Assembly: GCA_045531405.1 (NCBI GenBank)
Contig: JAZSDX010000014.1
Coordinates: 1 to 64,000, forward strand
Reading direction: 5' to 3'
DNA from: RGIG4079 sp045531405
GTDB taxonomy: Bacteria > Bacteroidota > Bacteroidia > Bacteroidales > Muribaculaceae
Length of the DNA: 64,000 nt
Positions 1 to 9,486 of the stretch are shown here, one piece after another (position 1 is the stretch's first letter; each line of letters starts with the position of its first letter). Below the pieces are notes generated by a model that saw only the letters and a program-made list of their open reading frames with translations, was not told the DNA's origin and ran no database searches. A program made the position numbers and the translations under genes.

Positions 1-96
1 TCCTGTGTGCTCTACTTCTTGTACTACTGCCAACTTAAAAGGCATTGAATAATCGCGTTGCGTTCGCTTAACATACTTGTGTTTAGTCTCTTCCAT
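1..96 (-). CDS. IS3-family transposase OrfA, N-terminal fragment
   Basis: The ATG at 96 opens a frame of 32 codons that runs off the window edge without a stop. It begins MEETKHKYVKRTQRDYS and continues with PFKLAVVQEVE. The pattern of a basic stretch, RDYS, then (F)KLAVV is typical of the first helix of the HTH domain in Bacteroidetes IS3-type OrfA proteins, which bind the ends of the element. The gene is cut by the window, so whether the element is intact cannot be judged. The neighbouring outer-membrane gene is not interrupted. Confidence 0.6.
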   Translation of the reverse strand, partial: MEETKHKYVKRTQRDYSMPFKLAVVQEVEHTG

Positions 97-138
97 TTTT
101 TGTTACTTTTTACTGTAACGCTATGTCAGGACTAGACA
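1..138 (-). mobile_element. End of an IS3-like insertion sequence (partial)
   Basis: The left edge of the window carries the first codons of a transposase OrfA-like protein. It is preceded on the minus strand by a sequence starting TGTCTAGTCC near 138, which has the TG start expected for an IS3-family end. The rest of the element lies outside the window, so the boundary at 138 is an estimate and no target duplication can be checked. Confidence 0.5.
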
Positions 139-279
139 TATTATCAAAAAAAATGAGGTCTAATAGTCAAAAAAGTTGTAAAACCCAATAAAATTATTCA
201 AATGGTCATTTTAGTTGGTGCTTATAAATGTAAAATTTAAGGTTATGATGCCATGTTTAAGAATCAACCTAAAAATCAG

Positions 280-317
280 AAAGGCAACGACATCTATGGG
301 GTGATGCCATTGCCTTT
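280..317 (-). terminator. Hairpin terminator after the beta-barrel receptor
   Basis: An 8-bp inverted repeat (AAAGGCAA / TTGCCTTT) with a partly paired loop lies 32 bases after the stop codon of the receptor gene. On the minus strand it is followed by a T-rich stretch. It fits a rho-independent terminator. Confidence 0.5.
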
Positions 318-348
318 CCTTCACGCTATCATGAAAAAACGATTTTTA

Positions 349-3150
349 TCAACGCATTCCCGGAGGTGGACCTGGGAAACGACGTTCATTGCGATTTTTT
401 GGTTGTCCACCATCACCAAATGTATTAAATTTATAAGTGAATGTCATCATAAAGTAACGAGTAAGTGAATTATACTCGGTATCGTCAATGTAGTTAGCCG
501 TTACGTTGCGACGGATATTCTCCTTTTGTTGTAAAAGGTCATACACCTTCAACGCAATAGTAGCAGCATCCCCTTTAAGGAATGAATAACCTATTGACGC
601 GTTCCACATCCATTGTTCCGAGTCAAACCCTTCAGAATAACCTTGAGAACCCGAATATGTCAATTCACTATTCAACGAAAGTCCAAAAGGAGCATTATAG
701 GTCGCATTAAATGAGCCTCCATATGTGTGAACATCACGATTTGAGTTTTTTTGAACTGAATTACGCACTAATTGCAAATTATAACTTGGTCGCAATTCAA
801 ATTCAAAGAAATCGGGACGCCAAGCAAATGAAAACATTTCGCCGATCATGAAAGAGCCACTGCGATTTCTTTCATTATTATTGAATCCTACTGTAGAGCT
901 GTAGAATCCGAAGAGGTGATTGGAGAATGAGAAAGCTTTGTTTCGCAGTGGCATCGAAATCATGTTCATCAATCGGGCGTTCCATACGCCGTTTACGTTG
1001 GTATATTCTGTTGTACGACCACCGGTATTAGGATCAAACGTAGTCATTGACACAATGCTGTTTTGATTATATTGTGCAAATGCCATCAACATTATAGAGC
1101 GTTGCGACTCCATATCAAAATCTTGGAAACGCACATTAACATTATGAGTAAACGTAGGGTCAAGATTAGGATTACCTATAATAATATTCAATGGATCCGA
1201 CATATCAGCCACCGGTTGCAATTGAGCCATTGTGGGTTGAGTTGAACGTCCACGATAGTTCAAATTCAATGAACGGCTCTTACTCATCTTCAAGCGATAA
1301 CGCAAGAATGGGGCAAAGTTCCAAACCCAACGCTCAGGCACATTTTTATTGAAATCAATTAGATTTTCGCTTTTTTGCATAGTAGGCACAAGCGACAACC
1401 CGACCTCGGTATTGTATGCCTTACTAACCTTCTTATAACCCAATCGAATATCTTGAGTAAACATTTCGTTACGGAAACTATTGCTCAAATCTGTATCAAG
1501 AGCCAAATCATTCAAAATTGGGAATGCAAAGCCATTAGGATCCAACAAGAATGTATTTGAAATGCCGGCTATAGTTGCAGAATCGGGCACCGCATAAGTA
1601 TATTTATCGGCATTATTCCATTTATATTGAGCACGATATGCCAAAGTCAAGAAATTCCCTTTTTTTACATCTCCAAGAGGTTCAGTCCATGTCAATCGAC
1701 CTTGAACCATGTTGCTCCATGTGTGATTATCGGCATATTGCAAATAATCGTCATCTTCATTCAACAAATAAAATTTATTTAACGACAAGGTGTATTCATC
1801 TTCTCGCGTGTCGCTAAATTGGTAACGACCTTGAATCGAGAAAGAACGTCCGGGACGGCTACTGAATTTGTGATTATACACAAGATCGCCACTAACGTTA
1901 TATGAAACACCGTCCGACTTGTTAAAGTTATAACTTTGAGTAACCTTGCTTCGCATAGGGTCTCCGGCTCTTGTTAACGATGAATCAAGCCCCCATGAAT
2001 CGTTAAAATTAACTGTAATACGAGGACGGAATTCAAACGTATTCAATGAATCGGGATTCCATTTCAAACGGAACGAACCACGAATATTATGACCTTTATC
2101 ACGTGAAAGTTTTTCACTATTCATATATGATGTAGAATCGGTAAATAGATATTGGCGATCGCTACGTTGACGTGTATCGCGATCACTATGTGAATACATC
2201 ACATCACCACCCACACGGAATATCTCTTTGTTTCCTACATTGAAGTTCAATCCCAACGCTTGCGATGTGTTTATGCCGTTGCTACCACCAAATCGGCGAA
2301 AGTTCATTCCCCCATCGGCAAAACCAAGTTCATTTATATTGTTTAGGTTACCAAGTATTGTGATTTGATTATCGTTCCAAAAACGATTCACATTGAAAAA
2401 TCCTTTATATCGGTCATCTGTACCATATCCGGCATCAACCGTACCAAACCAACCGTTTTTCATTCCTTTTTTCACAGTAAGATTGATAACGGTTTCATCT
2501 TCACCATCATCAACACCTGTCAAACGTGCCAAATCACTCTTGCGATCCACCACTTGCAACTTATCAACCATGTTTACAGGAAGATTCTTTGACGCCACTT
2601 TGGGGTCGTCGGAGAAAAACTCTTTGCCATCAACAAGAATCTTAGTAACTTCCTTACCGTTTGCCGTAATTTTGCCTTCAGAATCCACCTCAACACCGGG
2701 GAGACGTTTCAAAAGGTCTTCTACCACAGCATTAGGTTGTGTTTTGTATGTGTCGGCATTATACTCGACAGTATCTTCCATTACCTTAATGGGAGTTTTC
2801 ACACCAACCACAGTGGTTTCCTTGAGCATAATCGATGACTCCTCCAACACGATTTCGCCCACACGCAAATTGTCGGTTCCTACTGTTATATTCTTATATG
2901 TAGGAGCATAGCCCACGTATGAGGCTTGAAGTATGTATTTCCCCGATTTTACATCCGACAATCTGAATCTACCATTACTGTCGGTTGCTGTTCCATTTAT
3001 ATAGGAACTATCTTTTGCGGCAAGCAACCTGATGCTCGCTTGAATCATAGGTTCTTTTTCTGCGTCTATAACTCTACCAACCACATTCCCGGCATGTCCC
3101 ATTATCGACTGTATAATAATCAACAATAGCGCTACTATATATTTTTTCAT
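349..3150 (-). CDS. TonB-dependent receptor-like outer membrane beta-barrel protein
   Basis: About 933 residues. A signal peptide (MKKYIVALLLIIIQSIMG) is followed by a carboxypeptidase-regulatory-like beta-sandwich at about 25-105 (VVGRVIDAEKEPM...NGRFRLSDVKSGKY). Next comes a plug-like region (VVEDLLKRLPGVEVDSEG, ILVDGKEFF), and the rest is an aromatic-rich barrel of the Outer_membrane_beta-barrel_3 type. It is probably an envelope receptor or surface assembly protein. No SusD partner is adjacent, so a glycan substrate cannot be inferred. The start at 3150 is preferred because it gives a clean signal peptide; an in-frame ATG at 3162 is also possible. The C-terminal tail is rich in Asn, Arg and Pro (RNERRFPGPPPGMR), which is unusual for a barrel that normally ends in an aromatic residue. 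Confidence 0.85.
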   Translation of the reverse strand: MKKYIVALLLIIIQSIMGHAGNVVGRVIDAEKEPMIQASIRLLAAKDSSYINGTATDSNGRFRLSDVKSGKYILQASYVGYAPTYKNITVGTDNLRVGEIVLEESSIMLKETTVVGVKTPIKVMEDTVEYNADTYKTQPNAVVEDLLKRLPGVEVDSEGKITANGKEVTKILVDGKEFFSDDPKVASKNLPVNMVDKLQVVDRKSDLARLTGVDDGEDETVINLTVKKGMKNGWFGTVDAGYGTDDRYKGFFNVNRFWNDNQITILGNLNNINELGFADGGMNFRRFGGSNGINTSQALGLNFNVGNKEIFRVGGDVMYSHSDRDTRQRSDRQYLFTDSTSYMNSEKLSRDKGHNIRGSFRLKWNPDSLNTFEFRPRITVNFNDSWGLDSSLTRAGDPMRSKVTQSYNFNKSDGVSYNVSGDLVYNHKFSSRPGRSFSIQGRYQFSDTREDEYTLSLNKFYLLNEDDDYLQYADNHTWSNMVQGRLTWTEPLGDVKKGNFLTLAYRAQYKWNNADKYTYAVPDSATIAGISNTFLLDPNGFAFPILNDLALDTDLSNSFRNEMFTQDIRLGYKKVSKAYNTEVGLSLVPTMQKSENLIDFNKNVPERWVWNFAPFLRYRLKMSKSRSLNLNYRGRSTQPTMAQLQPVADMSDPLNIIIGNPNLDPTFTHNVNVRFQDFDMESQRSIMLMAFAQYNQNSIVSMTTFDPNTGGRTTEYTNVNGVWNARLMNMISMPLRNKAFSFSNHLFGFYSSTVGFNNNERNRSGSFMIGEMFSFAWRPDFFEFELRPSYNLQLVRNSVQKNSNRDVHTYGGSFNATYNAPFGLSLNSELTYSGSQGYSEGFDSEQWMWNASIGYSFLKGDAATIALKVYDLLQQKENIRRNVTANYIDDTEYNSLTRYFMMTFTYKFNTFGDGGQPKNRNERRFPGPPPGMR

Positions 3151-3332
3151 ATCTAAATTCATAATTTTCGCAAAAACTGATTAAATAGACTATATATAAA
3201 TGAAAAAGTTTAATCGCAAAATAAATATTTTTTATAATTAAACGTTTTTAATCCATCAACGTCTTATTTATAACGCTATAAATCTTGTTTAATTCCATTT
3301 TTGCACATTTTTTAAGTCAGTTCTCAATTTTA

Positions 3333-3364
3333 TTTGTTTTATCTGAAATAGATTTCTATATTTG
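3333..3364 (+). promoter_or_regulatory. Bacteroidetes-type promoter of the Pro/Asn lipoprotein
   Basis: TTG at 3334-3336 is followed by a 20-base spacer and TATATTTG at 3357-3364. This matches the -33/-7 consensus of Bacteroidetes housekeeping promoters. The coding start is 21 bases further on. Confidence 0.65.
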
Positions 3365-3385
3365 TAAATATAAAACCTTTGAATT

Positions 3386-3808
3386 ATGAAGACAATAAAT
3401 ATTATAAAAACAATATTAATCGGCTCTACTTTAATTTTATCTTCTTGTGGTGCTTGGTGGGATACCACATATGTAGGCGATTATTACTATGACCCTATTG
3501 CACCTCCTCCTCCTAATCATGGTGTACTTCCGTCTCCACCTCCACCCAATGGGCATCCCGGAGGCTCTAATCATCCGGAACACAGACCCGATAATAGACC
3601 TAACGACAAACCTAATAATAAGCCCGACAAACCCAACAACAAACCGGACAACCCTGGTTATAAACCCGATAACAAACCTAATATTAATCCGGGCAACAAT
3701 CCGGGAGAACGTCCAAATGGCATCAATCCCGGCTCAGGGAACGGAGGCAATCGCCCAACAGGCACCGGAACCGGCACACGCCGTCCAGGCTCAAATCGCC
3801 GCCATTAA
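3386..3808 (+). CDS. Small Pro/Asn/Lys-rich lipoprotein
   Basis: 140 residues. The N-terminus is a lipoprotein signal peptide with lipobox LSSC at about residues 18-21, so it should be a lipid-anchored envelope protein. After a short Trp/Tyr-rich segment (GAWWDTTYVGDYYYD) the chain is low complexity. It has a proline run (IAPPPPNHG), about nine degenerate repeats around KPDNKPN or KPNNKPD, then a Gly/Thr/Arg tail ending in RRH. Such chains are extended and probably span or coat the envelope. No enzymatic domain is visible and the role is unknown. It is a single gene with its own promoter and terminator. Confidence 0.75.
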   Translation: MKTINIIKTILIGSTLILSSCGAWWDTTYVGDYYYDPIAPPPPNHGVLPSPPPPNGHPGGSNHPEHRPDNRPNDKPNNKPDKPNNKPDNPGYKPDNKPNINPGNNPGERPNGINPGSGNGGNRPTGTGTGTRRPGSNRRH

Positions 3809-3823
3809 TCACTCTCAATAATA

Positions 3824-3863
3824 AACAACAATGACCCCGACAAAATCGAGGTCATTATTGTTA
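3824..3863. terminator. Bidirectional terminator between convergent genes
   Basis: The inverted repeat AACAATGACC...GGTCATTATTGTT, with further pairing CCGA/TCGA around a CAAAA loop, lies between the stop of the small lipoprotein gene and the stop of cdd. T-rich flanks on both sides suit termination in both directions. Confidence 0.65.
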
Positions 3864-3876
3864 TATCTACATTTTA

Positions 3877-4353
3877 TTAAAACTCTGAGAACGCAAGAGG
3901 CAATAGCGATTTAACTGATGGCAATATATATACATTTTCAGCGCCCACCAACAACACTTTTACATCTGCACCTGCCAACACTTCATACTCCAATAATGCT
4001 TGACGACAACTGCCACATGGAGAAATAGGTTGTTTCACTTTATTACCATCTACATCTTGGGCGGCAATTGCTATTGCTTGGAATTTTGCATCGGGGAATC
4101 GAAAATGAGCATAAAAACAAGCCACTCGCTCGGCACAAGTACCCGAGGGATAAGCCACATTCTCTTGATTGGCTCCGGTTATAATCTCCCCATTACTAAG
4201 TGCGATAGCTGCTCCTACATTAAATTTGCTATATGGAGCATAAGCGTTAGCTGTTGCTTTGCGAGCTGCATCAACGAGGTGTCGATTATCAACCGACAGT
4301 TCGTCATACTTAACAATTAGAATGGGAGTTACTACCTCAAGTTGTTTCATCAC
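3877..4353 (-). CDS. cdd: Cytidine deaminase
   Basis: 158 residues. This enzyme deaminates cytidine and deoxycytidine to uridine and deoxyuridine in pyrimidine salvage, in the cytoplasm. The zinc site is present: CAERVACF carries the first Cys ligand and the catalytic Glu, and PCGSCRQALLEY carries the other two Cys ligands. The substrate loop NVGAAIALSNGEIITGANQEN is of the homotetrameric class, and the length is somewhat above the usual 130-140 residues. It is the last gene of a tight minus-strand run, 11 bases after the P-type ATPase. The start may be the second Met. Confidence 0.92.
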   Translation of the reverse strand: MMKQLEVVTPILIVKYDELSVDNRHLVDAARKATANAYAPYSKFNVGAAIALSNGEIITGANQENVAYPSGTCAERVACFYAHFRFPDAKFQAIAIAAQDVDGNKVKQPISPCGSCRQALLEYEVLAGADVKVLLVGAENVYILPSVKSLLPLAFSEF

Positions 4354-4364
4354 AGAACCTCATT

Positions 4365-7094
4365 TTATTTCTTTACTAATAACATTGCTATCATCTTCAT
4401 TATCAATGGCAATATCATTATTATCGAAGTAGATGCCACAATATACCCCCAATCAACCCATGCCAAAGGTGTTACGCTAAACATTTGTCCGCCAAAGGTT
4501 ACAATCGCATATTGACCTATTATAATTCCTACAACCACCGAGAAAAACACCTTACTATCTTTCATGTTGTAGAATGCAGTGTGTCCACTCTGGAATGCTT
4601 TGGCATTAAATAGATTCCATATTTGGAAGAACACAAAGATTGAAAAGAACATCGACAATTCATAAGGTGTAAACTCGCCATTAGCACTAAAGTCAAACAT
4701 TGAATGGAAGAAAATTCCTGGATAATAAACCAATTCAGAAAGGGACTTTATGTCATTATTTCGGAAACATTGCATCAATCCAAACAATAATATCACAAAC
4801 AACATACCTGTTGAAAAGATGCGCAATATCATTTTACGTGATAAAATAAAATCAGTGGAACGACGTGGTTTGTTTTTCATAACCTCTTTACTTGGTGGCA
4901 ATGATGCAAATGCCAATGCCGCAAAGGTATCCATAATAAGGTTTACCCATAACATTTGAGTGACAGTTAGTGGTGATTGTGTGCCGGTAAACGCACCGAT
5001 TACCACGATAAGACATGCTACGATATTAACCACAAGTTGGAATAATACAAAGCGTTGGATATTTTGATATAATGAGCGCCCCCACATCACTGCCTTTGTG
5101 ATGCTGGCAAACGAGTTATCCATAATCGTAATATCACTCGCCTCTTTAGCAACCGATGTGCCATCTCCCATTGACAATCCCACTTGAGCGGCATTCAATG
5201 CCGGGGCATCGTTTGTACCATCTCCGGTTACAGCTACCACTTCGCCTGCCTCTTGCAACAATCTAACAAGACGAGATTTATCGGTAGGACGCGCACGCGA
5301 CATTATCTTTAGTTTTAAGGCTCGTTGTGCGGCTTCTTCCTCACTCAATGCGGCAAAATCGGGACCCGAAATATGGTTTTCTTCGCCATCAACTTTATCA
5401 TTCCACAATCCCACTTGACGACCAATTTCCTTTGCAGTTCCGGGAGTATCTCCGGTAACAATTTTCACACTGATACCGGCACTAATACTATTGCGAATAG
5501 CATCGGGAACTTCGGCACGCACAGGGTCGGAAATAGCTGTAATACCTATAAATATTAAGTTATCAACATTGAGTTGATTATCACTTATAGGTTCTTGTTT
5601 ATCCTCAAGTATAGCATAAGCAATAGCAAGTGTACGCATTGCTTTTTGTTGATAGCCAAGTAGCTGTTCATTTATAAATTCAGATTTAACATCATTTGCC
5701 ACCTTATCACATAAACCCAACACAATTTCGGGTGCACCTTTAACATAAAGCACACGTTTACCAATCAATGGAGAGTCAACTACTGTAGCCATAAACTTGC
5801 GTTGAGTGTGGAATGGCAATTGTTGAACAACCTTCGCATCGTTACGCAATTTCATATAATCAACACCATTATCATTAAGCCAAAGTAGCAATGCACCTTC
5901 GGTTGGGTTACCAAGAGCGTTCATTCGTTTTGCATCTTCATCATATTCAAGGAATGCAGTTGAATTAACCGAGATGCCCTCTTTTATGATATTACTTATT
6001 TCGTCATTGCCAAGTTTTTGACTTTCTCCAAGTGGATAATATTGGGTTTGATAAACACGCATTTGATTTTGTGTAAGCGTACCGGTCTTATCAGTACATA
6101 TTACGGTTGTTGCGCCCATAGTTTCACAAGCATGCATTTTTCGCACAAGATTGTTACTTGCAAGCATGCGACGCATACTCAACGCAAGACTCAACGTTAC
6201 GCTCATAGGCAAGCCTTCAGGCACCGATACCACAATCACAGTGATTGCAAGCATCAATGTCCCAAGCAAATAGTTTATAGTTCCAAGAGTGTCAGCTCCA
6301 CCCCAATCAAACATCATCAAACGACCTACAACAATCAACAATCCAACTGAATAACTTCCCCATGAAATCACTTTTCCGAGTTTTTCCAATTGCAAAGTTA
6401 ATGGAGTTTTCACGCCTGTATCAATTTGTGCCGCCTCATATACTTTCCCATATTCGGTAGCATCACCAACTGCTGTAACCTCCATTGTTCCTGTTCCTTC
6501 AACCACAGTAGTGCCTCGCATCACATGGTTAGTAGGGTATGTTACGTCATTTTTGAAATCTTCTTCTCGATGTGATTTTGAAATCAAAGGCTCTCCGGTC
6601 AATGTGCTTTCATTGATACTCAACGCCACCGAATCTATTAACACTCCATCGGCAGGAACTTCGTCGCCTGTTCCAAGTATCACAACATCTCCCACGACAA
6701 CTTCTTTGCGAGGGACTTGTGTGATGACACCATTTCTTATGACCTTTACAGCGACATCATCATTAACTTGATTGAGTATCTCAAATTTCTTATTGGCATT
6801 TACCTCAAGCGCAAAACCGATGCCGGTAGCAAGCATAATAGCTACAAAAATACCGATTGGTTCAAAAAATACTTGAAATCCATGCTCGGTAGTTGCAAAC
6901 TCATATATGGCAATACCCATCGACAACGCTAATGCAACAAGCAATATGCGTATCATCGGATCTTTGAAATTTTCAAAAAACTTAATCCACAACGAAGCCT
7001 TAGGTGGCGGGGTTAAAATATTTACCCCGTGATTTGCTCTACTTTCTTCTATCTGACTGGCGTTTAGCCCTTTTAATAATTGTTCTGTTGCCAC
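4365..7094 (-). CDS. Calcium-translocating P-type ATPase (PMCA-like)
   Basis: 909 residues, full length. This is a cation pump of the inner membrane, most like PMCA/SERCA-type Ca2+ exporters. Landmarks: TGEP of the actuator domain at about 166-169; the M4 ion site VPEGLP at about 291-296; the phosphorylation motif DKTGTLT with Asp about 335; the hinge GDGTNDAPAL; and the M6 ion-site stretch NLIMDT. The N-terminal cation-ATPase domain is present. The NLIMDT and PEGL combination supports Ca2+ over K+ or heavy metals, but Mn2+ cannot be excluded. It sits 11 bases before cdd and 30 bases after dihydroorotase, so it is probably cotranscribed. Confidence 0.92.
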   Translation of the reverse strand: MATEQLLKGLNASQIEESRANHGVNILTPPPKASLWIKFFENFKDPMIRILLVALALSMGIAIYEFATTEHGFQVFFEPIGIFVAIMLATGIGFALEVNANKKFEILNQVNDDVAVKVIRNGVITQVPRKEVVVGDVVILGTGDEVPADGVLIDSVALSINESTLTGEPLISKSHREEDFKNDVTYPTNHVMRGTTVVEGTGTMEVTAVGDATEYGKVYEAAQIDTGVKTPLTLQLEKLGKVISWGSYSVGLLIVVGRLMMFDWGGADTLGTINYLLGTLMLAITVIVVSVPEGLPMSVTLSLALSMRRMLASNNLVRKMHACETMGATTVICTDKTGTLTQNQMRVYQTQYYPLGESQKLGNDEISNIIKEGISVNSTAFLEYDEDAKRMNALGNPTEGALLLWLNDNGVDYMKLRNDAKVVQQLPFHTQRKFMATVVDSPLIGKRVLYVKGAPEIVLGLCDKVANDVKSEFINEQLLGYQQKAMRTLAIAYAILEDKQEPISDNQLNVDNLIFIGITAISDPVRAEVPDAIRNSISAGISVKIVTGDTPGTAKEIGRQVGLWNDKVDGEENHISGPDFAALSEEEAAQRALKLKIMSRARPTDKSRLVRLLQEAGEVVAVTGDGTNDAPALNAAQVGLSMGDGTSVAKEASDITIMDNSFASITKAVMWGRSLYQNIQRFVLFQLVVNIVACLIVVIGAFTGTQSPLTVTQMLWVNLIMDTFAALAFASLPPSKEVMKNKPRRSTDFILSRKMILRIFSTGMLFVILLFGLMQCFRNNDIKSLSELVYYPGIFFHSMFDFSANGEFTPYELSMFFSIFVFFQIWNLFNAKAFQSGHTAFYNMKDSKVFFSVVVGIIIGQYAIVTFGGQMFSVTPLAWVDWGYIVASTSIIMILPLIMKMIAMLLVKK

Positions 7095-7124
7095 TATAAT
7101 TTTGGTTATATTTTTACTCTTAAT

Positions 7125-8471
7125 TTAGATTCTATATCTTAAAGCCATTCCTCGGCAAGATTCATCAATAGTCCCATTATTAAATACTCTGCAACCATTA
7201 ACATATGTCGATACTACTTTATTATTTAGCATTGTACCAACAAGTGGAGTCCAACCACAGCGACTCAACACATCTTCATCTTTTACTATGTATGAAGTGT
7301 TTGGTTTCACTATTGTTAAATCGGCGTAATAACCTTCACGAATATATCCTCGTTTCTCAATATGGAACAATTTCGCTACACGATGTGCCATAAAATCTAC
7401 CACTTGTTCAACTGTAAATACACCATCATCGGCAAGTTGAAGCATCATCGGCAGTGAATACTGCACAAGTGGTGCTCCCGATGTCGCTTTGATTGCACCA
7501 CCCTCTTTTTCGCTCAAAAGGTGAGGAGCATGGTCAGTTGCGACAACATCAATCAATCCCGAATTTAGTCCATCACGTAATGCTTGACGGTCTTCAAGTG
7601 ATTTTATTGCGGGATTCCATTTTATTCGAGTACCAAGAGTTGCATGGTCTTCGGCAGTCCACCATAAATGATGAGCACACACCTCGGCTGTAATCTTTTT
7701 ATCTTCCAGAGGCTCTCTTGTGAGTAATTTAAGCTCCTCAGCTGTTGAGATATGTAACACATGCAATCGGGCATTATGTCGGCGAGCCATCTCAACAGCT
7801 TTCTCGGTTGATTTATAACAAGCCTCAACACTTCGAATATTTGGGTGTTCCTCAACGGGCACATCTTCACCATATTTCGCAATCATCGCCTCTTTATTGC
7901 GACGAATAACATCTTCATCTTCAGAGTGAATTGCTATCAACGCCGGCACTTCGGCAAAAATGCGATTCAAAGCCTCATTATTATCAACAAGCATATTGCC
8001 TGTTGATGCCCCCAAAAATAATTTCACACCGGGAACTTTTGTGTAATCACATTCAAGCAATGTGTCGATATTATCATTAGTCGCTCCTATATAAAACGAA
8101 TAATTTGCCACCGACACCTCTTCGGCTCTACGATGCTTTGCGTCAAGTGCGTCAAGAGTTATTGTTTGTGGTATTGTATTGGGCATATCCATAAACGAAG
8201 TCACTCCACCAGCCACTGCTGCACAACTTTCGGTTGCCATATCGGCTTTGTGTGTCAATCCGGGATCACGAAAATGCACTTGGTCATCAATGCAACCAGG
8301 CAACAGATAAGCACCTTCGGCATCATGTTTATTGATATCTCCATTCAATAATTGAGCAGGAGCATCGCCCCTGCCAACTTGTTCAATACATTCTCCATTA
8401 ATGACTACAAAACCCTTAAATCGTTCGCCCTCATTTACGATTAATGCATTATGTATTAATGTTCTGTTCAT
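7125..8471 (-). CDS. pyrC: Dihydroorotase
   Basis: 448 residues of the amidohydrolase superfamily, class I dihydroorotase size. It cyclises carbamoyl-aspartate to dihydroorotate in pyrimidine synthesis. The metal-site strand reads IDDQVHFRDPG (about 61-71), so the usual HxH is QVH with Gln at about 64. Further motifs are FMDMPNT, LHVLHIST, EVCAHHLWW and the catalytic VVATDHAPH. The substitution is treated under findings; the rest of the active site looks intact, so the enzyme is probably active. It starts 1 base after the stop of the glycosyltransferase gene. Confidence 0.9.
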   Translation of the reverse strand: MNRTLIHNALIVNEGERFKGFVVINGECIEQVGRGDAPAQLLNGDINKHDAEGAYLLPGCIDDQVHFRDPGLTHKADMATESCAAVAGGVTSFMDMPNTIPQTITLDALDAKHRRAEEVSVANYSFYIGATNDNIDTLLECDYTKVPGVKLFLGASTGNMLVDNNEALNRIFAEVPALIAIHSEDEDVIRRNKEAMIAKYGEDVPVEEHPNIRSVEACYKSTEKAVEMARRHNARLHVLHISTAEELKLLTREPLEDKKITAEVCAHHLWWTAEDHATLGTRIKWNPAIKSLEDRQALRDGLNSGLIDVVATDHAPHLLSEKEGGAIKATSGAPLVQYSLPMMLQLADDGVFTVEQVVDFMAHRVAKLFHIEKRGYIREGYYADLTIVKPNTSYIVKDEDVLSRCGWTPLVGTMLNNKVVSTYVNGCRVFNNGTIDESCRGMALRYRI

Positions 8472-8472
8472 T

Positions 8473-9240
8473 TTATTTTTTGCTATAATCGGGATATTTC
8501 TTAAACCAACTGCTCATTTTTAGTTTTATCACTCCAAATACAGCTTCTCCAAATATTCCCGAGTTCATTTTGCTTTCGCCCAACACGCGATTGACAAAAA
8601 TAATGGGAACTTCTTTGATTTTGAAACCATATTTATAAGCAGTAAACTTCATTTCGATTTGGAACGCATAACCTTTGAATCGGATATTATCGAGAGGTAA
8701 TGCCTCAAGCACTCTGCGAGTGTAACACACGAAACCTGCTGTAGTGTCGCAAATCTTCATTCCGGTAACAATGCGTACATATTTTGAAGCATAGTACGAC
8801 ATCAATACACGTCCCATTGGCCAATTCACAACATTTACACCGGTAATATAGCGTGAACCAATCGACATATCGGCTCCATCTTTTGCACAGGCATCATATA
8901 ATGCCAACAAATCGTTGGGATTGTGTGAAAAGTCGGCATCCATCTCAAATATATAGTCATATTTTTGTTCAATAGACCATTTGAAACCCGTTATATATGC
9001 TGTACCAAGTCCAAGTTTGCCGGCACGCTGAATCAAATGTACACGTCCGGGATATTCTTGTTGCTTTTCTTTCACAATATTGGCAGTGCCGTCGGGTGAG
9101 TTATCATCAATCACAAGAATATCAAATTGATGAGGTAAAGCGATTACCGCATCAATAATCTTTGCAGCGTTTTCCATTTCGTTATACATAGGAATAATTA
9201 CAACGCTGTCGTTATGAGCTGCAGATGCTGTCGAGGTCAT
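8473..9240 (-). CDS. Polyprenol-phosphate mannosyltransferase-like GT2 glycosyltransferase
   Basis: 255 residues, a single GT-A domain. It resembles dolichol/polyprenol-phosphate mannose synthase (DPM1 family), which transfers a hexose from a nucleotide sugar to a lipid phosphate on the cytoplasmic face. Visible motifs: DDNSPDGT near the N-terminus, the metal-binding EMDADFSHNP, then GSRYITG and FQIEMKF. No C-terminal membrane helices are present, as in soluble DPM1 types. It is the first gene of the run that leads into pyrC. Confidence 0.85.
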   Translation of the reverse strand: MTSTASAAHNDSVVIIPMYNEMENAAKIIDAVIALPHQFDILVIDDNSPDGTANIVKEKQQEYPGRVHLIQRAGKLGLGTAYITGFKWSIEQKYDYIFEMDADFSHNPNDLLALYDACAKDGADMSIGSRYITGVNVVNWPMGRVLMSYYASKYVRIVTGMKICDTTAGFVCYTRRVLEALPLDNIRFKGYAFQIEMKFTAYKYGFKIKEVPIIFVNRVLGESKMNSGIFGEAVFGVIKLKMSSWFKKYPDYSKK

Positions 9241-9411
9241 ATATTATTAGTTTTTGTATAAAGCTACTACGGCTATATAATAATTAATTCGCAAAGATAA
9301 TAAATTATAGTTCATTATGTATAAATCAACTCGCATTTTTTTACGTTTTTGATTTTTATGCTGATTTTATGATATTTTTCTTCATATTATACAACAAAAT
9401 TTTAGATGCTT

Positions 9412-9444
9412 TTGATTAATTATTAAGAATATTTTTTAACTTTG
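9412..9444 (+). promoter_or_regulatory. Promoter of the phosphodiester-glycosidase cluster
   Basis: TTG at 9412-9414, a 22-base spacer and TAACTTTG at 9437-9444 match the Bacteroidetes -33/-7 consensus with a slightly long spacer. The start codon lies 42 bases downstream. Confidence 0.5.
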
Positions 9445-9486
9445 CATATAACTCATTTACGAATATTAATCTTAAAACTAAAATAA

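Noticed and set aside
2393..2911. 172-codon plus-strand frame inside the receptor gene
   Set aside because: It is antisense to a well-supported receptor gene, has a Ser/Thr/Val composition typical of shadow frames and no family features.
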